Positions 33,050 to 42,834 are shown, counted from the stretch's first letter. The stretch: DNA of 64,000 nucleotides from Paenibacillus sp. N3.4 (GCF_008017805.1 NZ_VRTT01000005.1:62001-126000); one strand, 5' to 3'. The notes: generated from the sequence alone by a model not told the origin. Numbers and translations are program-made.

Positions 33050-33436
33050 ATGAATTTATTGCAGGTTCGTATCCTTGTTCACGATTTTCAGAAAAGCGCA
33101 GCTTTTTATAAAGACGTATTGGAGTTAAAAGCAGATTGGTATGAGGAATCTATGGAGTACGCCTTATTTAACACGGGTGCTGCTCGCATTGAGCTGTTAT
33201 CCCGCAAGGCAATGGGGGAAGCGATAGGGGAAGAACTTCGGCAAGGTGAAAGCTATGAGACTAATTTCATCTTGAACATGGAAGTGGATGATGTGGACGC
33301 CGAGTACAATCGTTTGCGGGATAAAGGGGTCTTGTTTGTGAAGGAGCCTTTTGATCATCCGGCTTGGCAGGCACGACTTGCTCATTTTCGTGATATAGAC
33401 GGAACTTTAATCGAATTCTATCAAGCGGTAAAATAG
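33050..33436 (+). CDS. VOC-family (glyoxalase/bleomycin resistance-like) protein
   Basis: A 128-residue protein; ATG 33050 follows GGAGGAAAAAGACG. It has the beta-alpha-beta-beta-beta arrangement of vicinal-oxygen-chelate proteins: VRILVHDFQKSAAFYKDVL at the start and a C-terminal FRDIDGTLIEFYQ with the metal-site Glu. Substrate unknown. It lies between the WYL regulator and the DinB gene, 12 bases before the latter. Confidence 0.83.
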   Translation: MNLLQVRILVHDFQKSAAFYKDVLELKADWYEESMEYALFNTGAARIELLSRKAMGEAIGEELRQGESYETNFILNMEVDDVDAEYNRLRDKGVLFVKEPFDHPAWQARLAHFRDIDGTLIEFYQAVK

Positions 33437-33448
33437 GGGAAATGAACG

Positions 33449-33970
33449 ATGTCTAACATTACGATTAAAAATTATGAGTACCACGTATGGGCCAATAAGC
33501 GCGTATTCCAGAGGCTTCGGGAGCTGCCCGAGGAGATTTTGCAGCAAGAGATAGGCAATGTTTTCCCAACCTTACATGCAGGTCTTGTGCACATATATCG
33601 TGTTGACACCGTTTGGTTTTCTGCCATGAAGGGAAGCACATATGAACAAACTAAAGCTTTGCTTGGCGGCATTGAAGAGAAAACAAGCGGCAAAAGCTTG
33701 GAGCAGTTGGAAACTGTCTACGATGAATTGGCCAACATGTATCGTGCATTTCTAAGTAGCGATGTGGATTTGCTGGCGGTGAAAGAGTATCCTCACCCTG
33801 TACACGGCATCCTGTATGCGAATACAGAAGATCTCATCCAGCATATCGTCAACCACGGTACTTACCACCGCGGCAACATCAGCTCCATGCTTCGTCAATT
33901 GGGATATGCCGGTGCTTCAAGCGATTATGTGTTCTTTTTGTATGAATGGCAAGCGGGAAATAATGAGTAG
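33449..33970 (+). CDS. DinB-family protein
   Basis: A 173-residue four-helix-bundle protein. The three metal-binding His expected in DinB/YfiT proteins are visible in LVHIYRVD (near residue 48) and HIVNHGTYHRGN (near 131-141). Family members include metal-dependent thiol transferases; this one is not specific enough to assign. It probably forms an operon with the VOC gene. Confidence 0.85.
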   Translation: MSNITIKNYEYHVWANKRVFQRLRELPEEILQQEIGNVFPTLHAGLVHIYRVDTVWFSAMKGSTYEQTKALLGGIEEKTSGKSLEQLETVYDELANMYRAFLSSDVDLLAVKEYPHPVHGILYANTEDLIQHIVNHGTYHRGNISSMLRQLGYAGASSDYVFFLYEWQAGNNE

Positions 33971-33990
33971 GATAGTAGGATGATGCCCCG

Positions 33991-34037
33991 AAAAAGCCCC
34001 GAATCGAGCAACTTAATGCTGTTGATTCAGGGCTTTT
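33991..34037. terminator. Bidirectional terminator between dinB-like gene and gcvPB
   Basis: AAAAAGCCCCGAATC...CAAC pairs with GTTGATTCAGGGCTTTT between convergent genes. Confidence 0.75.
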
Positions 34038-34078
34038 AGGTATATTGCTGACCCGCAGGTTGACAGGCTTTTTCCTAC

Positions 34079-35539
34079 TTATCCACAGGTACAGTTCAAA
34101 ACAGGTTTGCGTGCTGCGAGAGCTTCATCCATACGGCTGACGACGGTGGTATAAGGGGCGTTCTTTACCAGATCGGGATTCTCTTCAGCTTCTTTAGAGA
34201 TGGCGATCATCGTGTCGATGAATGCGTCCAGCGTTTGTTTGCTTTCCGTTTCAGTGGGCTCAATCATGATGCATTCTTCGACACTGAGCGGGAAATAGAT
34301 GGTTGGCGGGTGATAGCCAAAATCGAGCAATCTTTTGGCTATATCGAGTGTACGAACACCCAGCTTTTTCTGACGATTGCCCGACAGCACGAATTCGTGC
34401 TTGCAGAAGCGGGGATGAGGCACATCAAAATAAGGGGTTAAGCGGGAAAGCATATAGTTGGCGTTCAGAACGGCATATTCAGAAACCTTGCGCAGACCTT
34501 CCGGACCAAGCGTGCGGATATAGGTATAAGCCCGGACGAGGATGCCGAAGTTGCCATAGAAGCTTTTGACTCTGCCGATGGTTTGAGGGTAGCTGTAGTC
34601 GAAGTAAAAGCTGCCGTCATCATGCTTCGCGACAAGCGGAGTGGGCAGGAATGGAATCAGCTTTTCTTTGACGCCAACAGGGCCTGCTCCGGGTCCGCCG
34701 CCGCCGTGCGGGGTGCTCATGGTTTTGTGCAGGTTGAGATGTACGACATCGAAGCCCATATCGCCTGGGCGAGTGATACCCATAATCGCATTAGCATTAG
34801 CGCCGTCATAATAGAGCAGTCCTCCCGCAGTGTGAACAATTTCGGCAATCTCGACAATTTGTTCCTCAAACAAGCCAAGCGTGTTTGGGTTAGTTAGCAT
34901 GAGCGCAGCCGTATCGGGGCCAACTGCTTTGCGGAGTTCATCCAGATTGACGAGACCGCGTTCATTGGATTTAATCGTGATAGTTTGAAAGCCAGCTACG
35001 GAAGCGCTGGCAGGATTGGTGCCGTGAGCGGAGTCGGGACAGATGACTTTGGTCCGTTTCTCGCCGCGGCTCTCATGGTAGGAACGAATCATCATCAACC
35101 CCGTCCACTCGCCATGAGCACCGGCGGCAGGCTGAAGGGTTACGCGGTCCATGCCGGTGATAGCTTCGAGGTCATGTTGGAGATTGTAAAGCAGTTCCAT
35201 AGCGCCTTGGAGCGACTCTTCAGGCTGATACGGATGTATGTTGGCGAAGCCGGGGAAGCGGGCAACGTCTTCATTAATTTTCGGGTTGTATTTCATTGTA
35301 CAGGAGCCGAGCGGATAGAAACCGTTATCTATACCAAAATTACGACGCGAGAGAGCGGTGTAGTGACGGATGACATCGACTTCATAGACTTCAGGCAGAT
35401 CGGGCGGGCTCTGACGCTGGAATTTGGCAGGCAGAGCATCGTTCAAGTCCATTTCGGGTACATCCGATTCAGGCAGCGAGTAAGCGGTTCGACCGGGATG
35501 GCTCATTTCAAAAATGAGCGCTTTGCCGTCATTTTTCAT
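34079..35539 (-). CDS. gcvPB: Glycine dehydrogenase (decarboxylating) subunit 2
   Basis: A 486-residue PLP-carrying half of the P protein of the glycine cleavage system. The PLP Lys motif [19 protein letters not shown] is near residue 265, and [10 protein letters not shown] and [10 protein letters not shown] are family landmarks. It decarboxylates glycine and passes the aminomethyl group to lipoyl-GcvH. The start overlaps the gcvPA stop (ATGA), so translation is coupled. It is the last gene of gcvT-gcvPA-gcvPB. Confidence 0.95.
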   Translation of the reverse strand: MKNDGKALIFEMSHPGRTAYSLPESDVPEMDLNDALPAKFQRQSPPDLPEVYEVDVIRHYTALSRRNFGIDNGFYPLGSCTMKYNPKINEDVARFPGFANIHPYQPEESLQGAMELLYNLQHDLEAITGMDRVTLQPAAGAHGEWTGLMMIRSYHESRGEKRTKVICPDSAHGTNPASASVAGFQTITIKSNERGLVNLDELRKAVGPDTAALMLTNPNTLGLFEEQIVEIAEIVHTAGGLLYYDGANANAIMGITRPGDMGFDVVHLNLHKTMSTPHGGGGPGAGPVGVKEKLIPFLPTPLVAKHDDGSFYFDYSYPQTIGRVKSFYGNFGILVRAYTYIRTLGPEGLRKVSEYAVLNANYMLSRLTPYFDVPHPRFCKHEFVLSGNRQKKLGVRTLDIAKRLLDFGYHPPTIYFPLSVEECIMIEPTETESKQTLDAFIDTMIAISKEAEENPDLVKNAPYTTVVSRMDEALAARKPVLNCTCG

Positions 35540-36890
35540 ATAAGTTCCTCCAATGCTGCTGCGAAGGCATCGATATCTTCGCGCGTTCGTTGCTCGGTGA
35601 CGGCGATCAGAATATGATTGGCGAACTCGGGGTAATCGCGGCCAAGATCGTAGCCGCCAATGAAGTTATGTTGAAGGAGCTTGCTGTTCAGCTCCGCTAT
35701 ATTCGTGCCGTCCGGCAGCTTGACGGCAAATTCATTGAAGAAGCTGCCGGAAAGGGGCAGCGTGAGCTTATCGGACGCGGCTAAACGGTTCGCCGCATAG
35801 TGAGCTTTCTGGACGTTTAGTTTGCCAACGTCCTGAATGCCTTGCTTGCCCATCGTGGACAAGTACACGGATGCGCAAAGCGCGAGAAGCGCTTGATTGG
35901 AGCAAATATTTGACGTAGCCTTTTCACGTCGGATATGCTGCTCCCGCGCTTGGAGCGTAAGCACGAAACCGCGTTTGCCATCGCGGTCAACGGTTTGGCC
36001 CACGATGCGCCCAGGCATGCGGCGCATCCAGCTTTCGGCGACGGCGAAGTAGCCGCAGGTCGGCCCGCCCAGCGCAGCTGGGATGCCGAGCGGCTGGCAG
36101 TCGCGACGACAATATCAGCGCCGAGCTTGCCCGGCGCCTCCAGCAGCCCAAGCGTGAGCGGATTCGCGCTCACGACGAGCAGCGCGCCCGCGTCATGCGC
36201 GAAGGACTCTGCAGCCGCGATATCCTCCAAGCAGCCGAAGAAATTCGGCGATTGGACGATGACGGCTGCTGCTGCGTCGCTGATCTTGGAAGTGAGATCG
36301 TCGAAGTCAGTCACGCCCTCTGGCGTGATCCCGATCTCCACGACTTCCAAGTTCAGCCCGCGGGCGGTGGTACGCAGGATCGCGCGTGCCTCTGGGTGTA
36401 CCGCGTGCGAAACAAGCAGACGGCTGCGCTTCGTCGCGCCGCTGGCTAATGCGCCGGCTTCGGCCAGCGCCGTCGCCCCATCGTACATCGAGGCGTTCGC
36501 TACGGCCATGCCGGTGAGCTCACAGATGTACGACTGAAATTCAAAAATCGCCTGCAGCTCGCCTTGGCTGATTTCCGGTTGATAGGGCGTATACGCTGTG
36601 TAGAACTCGGAGCGTGAAATGACATGATTGATTACCACCGGAAGGTGGTGATCGTAGATGCCAGCGCCAAGGAAGCTGGCATACCGATGGAAGTCGGCGT
36701 TGCGATTCGCCAGACCGCTCATGTAGCGCAGCAGGCTTTGCTCGTCAAGCGCCTTCGATACATTCAGTTCACCCCGGAAGCGTACCTGCTGCGGAATATC
36801 TTGAAACATCTCTTCCATCGTTGAAATGCCAATCATCTCCAGCATTTCCTTCTGATCCTGCTCGGTAATCGGTAAATAGCGATGCTTCAT
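35536..36890 (-). pseudogene. gcvPA: Glycine dehydrogenase subunit 1, frameshifted as sequenced
   Basis: From ATG 36890 the frame encodes GcvPA (MKHRYLPITEQDQKEMLEMIG...) to LGADIVV, then leaves frame; the correct continuation GDCQPLGIPAALGGPTCGYFAVAESWMRRMPGR is in another frame and runs to 35536. One missing C on the plus strand near 36102-36105 (CGCG for CGCCG) explains it. Restored length is about 451 residues, normal. The region 35930-36540 is markedly GC-rich. Both halves are well conserved and the operon is intact, so a sequencing error is likely. Confidence 0.9.
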
Positions 36891-36919
36891 GAGGCGTTAG
36901 GCTCCCTTCGACACGGCGG

Positions 36920-38010
36920 TCATTTTATTCTTTTGTAAAAAGGGGTGGCAACGATGGTGGCTTTTACCTGTGCCCCTCTAATTTGTATGGATATTTCCGT
37001 ACCCAGTTTACTATAGGCTGATTCGATTAATGCCAAACCCACGTTTGTTTTGTAAGTGGGGGATTGGGTCCCTGTGGTCACTTCGCCAATCTGCTTCCCA
37101 TCGGCATAGACCGCATAATGCGGGCGGGGGATGCCGCGTTCCAACATTTCGATCCCGACGAGCTTGCGAGGTGTGCCGCTAGCTTTTTGTCCTGCGATCA
37201 CATCACGTCCGATGAAATCACCTTTATCCAGCTTTACAAAAAAGGAAAGTCCGGCTTCGAGCGGTGTAATATCTTTGGAAAGCTCTTGCCCGTAAAGGGG
37301 CAGACGAGCTTCGAATCGCAGCGTATCGCGAGCGCCTAAGCCTGCTGGCACAAGACCATGATCATGACCAGCCACTAGGAGCAGCTTCCAGAGCTTCACA
37401 GCATCCTTTTGATCGATATAAAGTTCGAAGCGTCCTCGCCTGTGTATCCCGTGCGCGATAGGAGCGCTTTAACCCCTGAAACATCAACCTCTGGAAAGAA
37501 CCGAAATGTCTGCAAAGACTGAATGGGGGCGTCTGTCACTTTAGCCAAAATCTGCTCGGCATGAGGCCCTTGTAAAGCGAGCATTGCCGTTTCATCGGAT
37601 ATATTAGTTAGCTGTACGCTTCCCTCGATATGCTGCTGCATCCAATCGACATCCTTATCGATGTTCGAAGCATTGATGACGAGCATATAGTCGTCTTCTC
37701 CGAGCTTATAAACAAGTAAATCATCAACGACACCGCCATTCGGATAACAAATAAGACTGTATTGGCATTGACCTGTTTCTAGTTTGCTTACATCGTTCGT
37801 GGTCAGTTTCTGTAAAAAGGGAAGGGAGTCTTCCCCGTTTATACGGACTTCTCCCATATGAGAAACATCAAAAAGTCCCGCCTGTTGTCGGACGGCGTCA
37901 TGTTCCTTTTGGATGCCACCAAACTGCACGGGGAGCTCCCAGCCTCCAAAATCAATGACTCTCGCTCCATGCTCTGCATAAATCGGGAAGAGCGGTGTTC
38001 GTTTTAGCAT
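36920..38010 (-). pseudogene. gcvT: Aminomethyltransferase (T protein), frameshifted as sequenced
   Basis: The start is ATG 38010 after GGTGAGGAT. The frame encodes GcvT from MLKRTPLFPIYAEHGARVIDF to SRTGYTGED and then breaks; the continuation [19 protein letters not shown] lies in the next frame and runs to 36920. A missing C on the plus strand at about 37430 (GC for GCC) accounts for it; the restored protein has about 363 residues. GcvT transfers the C1 unit to tetrahydrofolate. It is the first gene of the operon under the glycine riboswitch. Probably intact in the organism. Confidence 0.9.
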
Positions 38011-38067
38011 GCGCTTATCCTCACCTTCGATCCTAAGTTTGGGTTCTGATCGTATTTTGCCCAAAAA

Positions 38068-38110
38068 GCAAAAAAGAGCAAAACGTATGCAACACAAACA
38101 TACCTTTTGC
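38068..38110 (-). terminator. Riboswitch-controlled terminator before gcvT
   Basis: On the minus strand GCAAAAGGTATG pairs with CATACGTTTTGC and is followed by TCTTTTTT. The 5' arm overlaps the end of the second glycine aptamer, so glycine binding should prevent its formation (an ON switch). Confidence 0.75.
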
Positions 38111-38314
38111 CCTGTCCTTTTTACCTGAGAGTTACCCTGTGGACTTCCCGTCCGTCAAGTTTCCCCTTTGGTGTTCGTTTTCCCGCTATGCACGGCAGCA
38201 CGAAGCTCTCCAGAGTTGCGTCCGATACAGGTCCTTTTGCCTGAGAGATTCACCCACCTCTTGGGGCTTACTCCTTCGGCGCCGCGAGCTTGCTCTGCGG
38301 TCTCTCCCTGTACC
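38107..38314 (-). promoter_or_regulatory. Tandem glycine riboswitch
   Basis: On the minus strand aptamer 1 has GGGAGAGACC, GCGCCGAAGGAG and CTCTCAGGCAAAAGGACC. Aptamer 2 has CTCTGGAGAG, CACCAAAGGGG and ACTCTCAGGTAAAAAGGAC. This is the standard two-aptamer gcvT element. A terminator follows, then gcvT. Confidence 0.93.
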
Positions 38315-38350
38315 ATCATTCGCCAATATGAAATTAGATTTCCTATCCTT

Positions 38351-38381
38351 ATTATGTGTTCATGTTGGGGGAAATTGTCAA
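38351..38381 (-). promoter_or_regulatory. Promoter candidate of the gcv operon
   Basis: On the minus strand a perfect TTGACA (38376-38381) is followed after 19 bases by CATAAT (38351-38356), about 40 bases upstream of the riboswitch. The spacing is longer than ideal. Confidence 0.4.
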
Positions 38382-38512
38382 TTGAAACTTGTGAAGAGAA
38401 ACGATCCGATAAGTTTGGAAAGATGGGTGTCATTTACTGCCCGGCCTTGACTTGATGTTTCTGTTAGATTAAGCTAAAAGCAAAATTTGCTGGTAAAGTG
38501 AGGGGTAAAACG

Positions 38513-38902
38513 ATGAGTGAGGTACAAGCCAATTTGTTATACACCAAAGAGCACGAGTGGGTACAGAAGCTGTCGGAGACTAAAGTTCGTGTAGGTATAA
38601 CCCATTTTGCCCAAGATCAGTTGGGTGATATTGTGTTTGTAGAGCTTCCTAAGGTTGGAGCAAGCATAACGGCTGAAGAGAGCATCGGCAGTGTCGAGTC
38701 AGTTAAAACAGTTTCGGATATTTTTTCACCGATATCGGGCAAAGTAACAGCTGTTAATCTTTCGTTAGAGACTTCTCCGGAACTGGTGAACAGTGCACCC
38801 TTTGGTGAAGGTTGGATCGTCGAAGCGGAAGTTTCAGGGCCAGAAGCGTTGGAAGGGCTACTTACCGCGGATGAATATGCTTCTTACATCGGTAACGACT
38901 AG
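38513..38902 (+). CDS. gcvH: Glycine cleavage system H protein
   Basis: A 129-residue lipoyl carrier; ATG 38513 is preceded by GTGAGGGG. The lipoylation site is K65 in SVESVKTVSDIFSP, and LYTKEHEWV marks the N terminus. It shuttles the aminomethyl group among the P, T and L proteins. It diverges from gcvT and does not carry the riboswitch; the L protein gene is not in the window. It is followed 27 bases later by a molybdoprotein gene. Confidence 0.95.
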   Translation: MSEVQANLLYTKEHEWVQKLSETKVRVGITHFAQDQLGDIVFVELPKVGASITAEESIGSVESVKTVSDIFSPISGKVTAVNLSLETSPELVNSAPFGEGWIVEAEVSGPEALEGLLTADEYASYIGND

Positions 38903-38929
38903 AAAATTTCTAGGAATGGAGGCTATCCC

Positions 38930-39523
38930 ATGTTATTTGGGCAGAAGTCACAGGAAAGAAATGACCGCGTTCCTCCCGGACAAACGTTAACACAAAGCTG
39001 GCCTGTGCTCCATTATGGGTCGGTGCCCTATTATAAGGATATGAGCCAATGGGACTTGCGTCTCTTCGGTTTGGTTGAAGAGGAATTTAGTATGAGCTAT
39101 GAGGATTTTATGGATCTTCCGCGCAAAGAGTTCGCCAATGACATTCACTGTGTAACCACGTGGTCCAAATTGGATAATGTGTGGGAAGGCATTGCTGTGT
39201 CGGAGCTTATGAGCAAGGTCAAGCTGAAGCCGGGAGCGACACATGTGATGCTCCATGCCGAGCATGGGTGGACAACGAATCTTCCGCTGGAGGACTTCCT
39301 TCAGGAAACATCATTCCTCGGGATTCGCCACAATGGCGAATGGCTGACGCCGGATCATGGGTATCCGGTACGCATGGTGGTGCCGCATCTCTATTTCTGG
39401 AAAAGCGCCAAGTGGCTGCGCGGCATTGAGTTTATGCCGAAGGATAAACCGGGGTTCTGGGAGCGCAATGGATACCATATGTACGGCGATCCTTTTCTCG
39501 AGCAAAGATACGATTTTGATTAG
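38930..39523 (+). CDS. Sulfite-oxidase-fold molybdopterin protein (YuiH-like)
   Basis: A 197-residue protein with GGAGG before its ATG. The Mo-ligating Cys is in DIHCVTTWSKLDNVWEGI (near residue 70), and HAEHGWTTNLPL, GYPVRMVVP and KSAKWLRGIEF are conserved in the oxidoreductase molybdopterin domain. It has no signal peptide and lacks the dimerisation domain of true sulfite oxidases. Substrate unknown. It could be co-transcribed with gcvH. Confidence 0.87.
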   Translation: MLFGQKSQERNDRVPPGQTLTQSWPVLHYGSVPYYKDMSQWDLRLFGLVEEEFSMSYEDFMDLPRKEFANDIHCVTTWSKLDNVWEGIAVSELMSKVKLKPGATHVMLHAEHGWTTNLPLEDFLQETSFLGIRHNGEWLTPDHGYPVRMVVPHLYFWKSAKWLRGIEFMPKDKPGFWERNGYHMYGDPFLEQRYDFD

Positions 39524-39538
39524 AAATGGCTGTTAACT

Positions 39539-39590
39539 ACATGTAAAAGAAGCCCACTCATCTTTGATCGGAGGGGCTTCTTTTACATGT
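39539..39590. terminator. Perfect 17-bp-stem bidirectional terminator
   Basis: ACATGTAAAAGAAGCCC and its exact complement at 39574-39590 flank an 18-base loop. The right arm contains the stop of the minus-strand small membrane protein. Confidence 0.85.
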
Positions 39591-39894
39591 ATTTATCTAA
39601 TATAGGTCTAATTACTAGGATTGATCCTACAAATGTAGGTGAAGAAAGAACAAGGCTAATAATCGGAAAAATTTTATATTTATTGAAACGAGTCAGTGAA
39701 AATATACTCATGTATATACCTATCCAACATATGAATGTACTAAAGTATAATAAAATGAAGTTGGAAAAAATAGGCCCTTCCCAAGAATGATTAAGTATAT
39801 TGATCACGCTGTATAGAAAATATGAAAAGCTATAGATCCCAAATGACAATGAAAGTAGTGAAATTAATAACATTTGAGGTTTGTTATTTTGCAT
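39583..39894 (-). CDS. Small hypothetical membrane protein
   Basis: About 103 residues from ATG 39894 (GGAG 9 bases upstream); longer starts to 39927 are possible. Three hydrophobic segments are visible (near residues 8-30, 42-62 and 78-98). The DNA is AT-rich and differs in base composition from its neighbours. Its stop lies inside the shared terminator hairpin. No family recognised, so the gene is plausible but not certain. Confidence 0.5.
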   Translation of the reverse strand: MQNNKPQMLLISLLSLSFGIYSFSYFLYSVINILNHSWEGPIFSNFILLYFSTFICWIGIYMSIFSLTRFNKYKIFPIISLVLSSPTFVGSILVIRPILDKYM

Positions 39895-40213
39895 TGAATT
39901 CAACTCCATAACTACAAATTTCACCAATAATAAATGTAAGTTAACCCGCCAAGTCCTGAGATAAAACTCCTATATTCTTATAATAGGATTAAAGAAAATA
40001 TTAAGTAAGTACTAAATTATTATAGTACTATTGATGCTATGTGGGAAAATAACTCTCGTTAACAGCATATATTGCACACACCATGGTAAATGGGTACTTT
40101 GAGATGCGTATGGTGATCCCTGGTCCGAACAGCGCCCGTGAAGGGTGACTTGTCATTTGCAGAGTGCTCTAGCCGCCTTAACTAAAAATATGTGTTTACG
40201 TATATGAGTAATC
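39895..40213. other. Intergenic, no gene seen
   Basis: About 320 AT-rich bases between the small membrane protein and the ArsR-type remnant. I see no reading frame with a ribosome site, no tRNA and no clear terminator. The lost N-terminal part of the ArsR-type gene would belong here but is not recognisable. Confidence 0.5.
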
Positions 40214-40684
40214 GTGATTCTAGCAATACAGCTTTTCTATTTTGGGGTTTCTGACCCCTGGCTTGACTTTGTTGTTCCGTCTATACAGTTTTCGATGGAG
40301 CTTTGCTCGGAAGCCCCTCATTACGATAATGATTGGCCTTCCGATATAACCGTATGGGTGAATGGTTTAGAGATAGGGACCTGGACTTCGCCGGGAGATT
40401 TTGGAGGGCGGCGCGGGAAGCTGAATCCAGCGTGGTGGCCGGATTTGAGTACGCAGTTTGGGTCACTGAAGACTTGGCGTGTCGATGAGACACGGAGCAC
40501 GCTGGATGACGTTGAAGTTTCCACGACAACGCTCCAGCAATTGTCTTTGTTAAGCAACAGCTTTATTGGCATGAGGATCGGTGTAAAAGAAAATGCCAGA
40601 TTTAAGGGTGGACTAAATCTTTTCGGCAAACGATTTGGTGACCATGAACAGGATATGGTGATGAGAATTTATTATATGTTGTGA
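40214..40684 (+). pseudogene. C-terminal remnant of an ArsR-type transcriptional regulator
   Basis: The 156-codon frame contains LCSEAPHYDNDWPSD, GTWTSPGDFGGRRGKLNP, TQFGSLKTW and GGLNLFGKRFGDHEQD. These belong to the ligand-binding C-terminal part of a group of about 300-residue ArsR-like regulators common in Bacillales. The N-terminal winged helix is absent and no ribosome site precedes the frame, so it is probably a truncated pseudogene. It ends just before a terminator. The family assignment is from memory and moderate. Confidence 0.6.
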
Positions 40685-40688
40685 GCGG

Positions 40689-40714
40689 CTGTTATCTTTT
40701 GATAACAGTTTTTT
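40689..40714 (+). terminator. Terminator after the ArsR-type remnant
   Basis: CTGTTATC, a TTTT loop and GATAACAG are followed by TTTTTT. Confidence 0.85.
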
Positions 40715-40862
40715 CAACATTTTAGAACGTATATGTTTTCAGGCGAGGACTGAGGGGTTATCCCTTTAATAATTTTTTGTTGAAATTAAAGTCTGGAATC
40801 GAGCATGTTTGAGATAATAGTTTTTCGATGAACGTGGTCATGGCTAGTTACTCTTTTCATGG

Positions 40863-40906
40863 AGAATCTCCGGGTGTCGAGAAAGTCTCGGCTGCCGGAG
40901 ATTTTT
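40863..40906 (+). terminator. Free-standing terminator-like hairpin
   Basis: AATCTCCGG pairs with CCGGAGATT, with an inner CGAGA/TCTCG stem, followed by TTTCTCTTT. No gene ends directly upstream. Confidence 0.5.
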
Positions 40907-41277
40907 CTCTTTATGATGCGGCGAAATGGTTAGCTTCTGAGCGTGTTATCCAACTCCGAACGTGCTTTTGGCGTCGGGATCGACTTCAATATGTTGAGAG
41001 AGCCTTTCCTTTTTTTGACGGGGACGCCTAAGGAACTCAGCAAGCCTTATTGGATCAAATAACAAAGAGTTATCGTTTTAACGAACTCCAGACGCGTAAT
41101 TGCAAGTAAAAGCGCATCAAATCATTCATCATTGACTCCATAACGTCGCCTCAGTTCGTTAGAAGAGTGGACAGGCTCATTTCACGTCGATAAAGACTCT
41201 ACGGTTCGTTAGCGTAGACAACACATGCGCACGCGTGATGGCGCCAAATCGCGAATAGAAGTCCTTGCTTCTGCGAC

Positions 41278-41318
41278 AAAAAGCTGCCCCAAAGCTAGAT
41301 GAGCCTTGAGAGCAGCCC
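41278..41318 (-). terminator. Terminator of the erythromycin-esterase-like gene
   Basis: On the minus strand GGGCTGC pairs with GCAGC around a 20-odd-base loop, then TTTTT, immediately after the stop at 41322. Confidence 0.6.
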
Positions 41319-41321
41319 TTT

Positions 41322-42599
41322 TTAAAACCTACCTGTTGACAAAGGAATGGCGAGTGGACGAACCGCATGGCTTTCGTCCAAATGCAAGAAGGCGTCATAC
41401 CGCCGCGCCATAAGAGAGGGCACATAGTTGCCCCTCTCATACGACGGGTGGTACACGACACCGATGGCACGATGCCCTAACGGCTCGTGCCCCAGAATCG
41501 GATCCTCCCTGCGCAGCAGGAGGATCTGGTCATGCGCGCCGGCGCGATGCATCAGCTCTTCCCAACTACCCGGCTGGGCAAGGGGCACTTGCATCGTCGC
41601 CACCGGCGCATCCCAGGCGGTCGCGGCCATAACGGTGCCGCGGTAAGTACCGAAGCCGATGGCGAACACATCGGCTTCGCCGTGCGCTTCGCGCACAAGC
41701 TGGCCGACGTTGACCATGCCGTCGGCCTCCATATCCGTTGCACGCGCATCGCCGATGTGCGTGTTATGCGCCCAGACGATGACCTTGGCGTCTGGGCCGT
41801 GCTCTTCGGCGAGGCGGCGCAGCGCCTCGACCATGTGTTGATCGCGGACGTTCCACGACTCCGCATCGTGACGGACCATCGTGCGGTAGTAGTCCTCCGC
41901 GTTCACGGCAACAAGCGCGTTCAACTCCGCGCTTAATGCCGCTTCGCTGTCATCCTCATACCGCACGCGTTTGTCGTGAAGCGCCTGGAGCAGCTTCACG
42001 ACATCGTCCTTGCAGCTTTCCCCATAGAAAGCTGCGGCAACGCCGTAGCTTTGCCCTTCTTCTTCGTAAGCATCGAAACAAGCAAAGGCTTTATGCGCAA
42101 GAGCCAATTGCTCCGGTGTGCCATGTTCTTGGAGATACCGTGTGATTTCCTCTAATGACTCCCATAGACTGTAGACATCTAGTCCATAAAAACCGACTCG
42201 TTGATCCATGGGCTTGTCCACATTGTGCTGTTTTATCCACTCGATCAGCGCCAATACCTCTTCATTCGCCCACATCCATGTCGGCCACCGATCGAAGGCT
42301 GCGAGCACGTCACGCGCGCTGGGTTTGGCATCTGGATAATGCTTCACATACCGATTCACTTCATAGCAGGAAGGCCAGTCCCCTTCAACGGCAATAAACT
42401 TAAAGCCTTTGGTTTCTATTAATTTGCGGCTTAGTTCCATGCGCAGCTTATAGAACTCCGAAGTGCCGTGCGTCGCCTCACCAAGTAAAACATACCGCTT
42501 GTCTCCGATCGCCTCCACCAGAACGTCCAAATCATCTGCTCTATGCAAGCGCACGGCTTGTTCTTTAATTTGGTTGACGATAATTTCGTCCAGATTCAT
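41322..42599 (-). CDS. Erythromycin esterase-family protein
   Basis: A 425-residue protein related to EreA/EreB and the broader succinoglycan-biosynthesis-like group. Catalytic-region landmarks are LLGEATHGTSEFY (Glu and His, near residues 39-51), FIAVEGDWPSCYEVN, and VWAHNTHIGDARATDM near 285. The family hydrolyses macrolide lactones in a few resistance proteins, but most chromosomal members have unknown substrates. The gene is preceded by AGGAGCTTGCTATC. Bases about 41470-42000 are strongly GC-rich compared with the ends. Confidence 0.85.
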   Translation of the reverse strand: MNLDEIIVNQIKEQAVRLHRADDLDVLVEAIGDKRYVLLGEATHGTSEFYKLRMELSRKLIETKGFKFIAVEGDWPSCYEVNRYVKHYPDAKPSARDVLAAFDRWPTWMWANEEVLALIEWIKQHNVDKPMDQRVGFYGLDVYSLWESLEEITRYLQEHGTPEQLALAHKAFACFDAYEEEGQSYGVAAAFYGESCKDDVVKLLQALHDKRVRYEDDSEAALSAELNALVAVNAEDYYRTMVRHDAESWNVRDQHMVEALRRLAEEHGPDAKVIVWAHNTHIGDARATDMEADGMVNVGQLVREAHGEADVFAIGFGTYRGTVMAATAWDAPVATMQVPLAQPGSWEELMHRAGAHDQILLLRREDPILGHEPLGHRAIGVVYHPSYERGNYVPSLMARRYDAFLHLDESHAVRPLAIPLSTGRF

Positions 42600-42834
42600 G
42601 ATAGCAAGCTCCTATTCCCAGGTTGAGTCATTTCATCTGTAGTATGTACAAAAATTACATAAAAAAGCGCTCCCTTGCGGCGTTAGAGAAGAAGATAAAC
42701 GAAATATTAGTCAATTAGGTCTGTCTTATAAGCTTTTTCACAAACCTGCCTCCATGTGAATCATGGGGGATTTTGTGTCTTATTTTACAAGTAACGGGGA
42801 ATAATACCTGCAAATACTTGTAAAAGGAGTCGCT

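Larger units (their letters stand above)
40685..41321. other. Intergenic region with hairpins, no gene seen
   Basis: About 640 bases between the ArsR-type remnant and the erythromycin-esterase-like gene. Three terminator-like hairpins are present (40689-40714, 40863-40906, 41278-41318). The short frame at 40828-41031 runs through one of them and lacks a ribosome site, so it is not called. The stretch may be debris of deleted genes. Confidence 0.5.

Noticed and set aside
35536..38010. Programmed ribosomal frameshifting in gcvT and gcvPA
   Set aside because: No slippery heptamer or downstream pseudoknot is seen, these genes are not known to use frameshifting, and three unrelated genes have the same kind of lesion.
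40828..41031. 67-codon frame in the intergenic region
   Set aside because: It runs through a terminator-like hairpin and has no ribosome site or recognisable similarity.
41177..41470. 97-codon minus-strand frame overlapping the end of the erythromycin-esterase-like gene
   Set aside because: It is a shadow frame beyond the true stop and crosses that gene's terminator.
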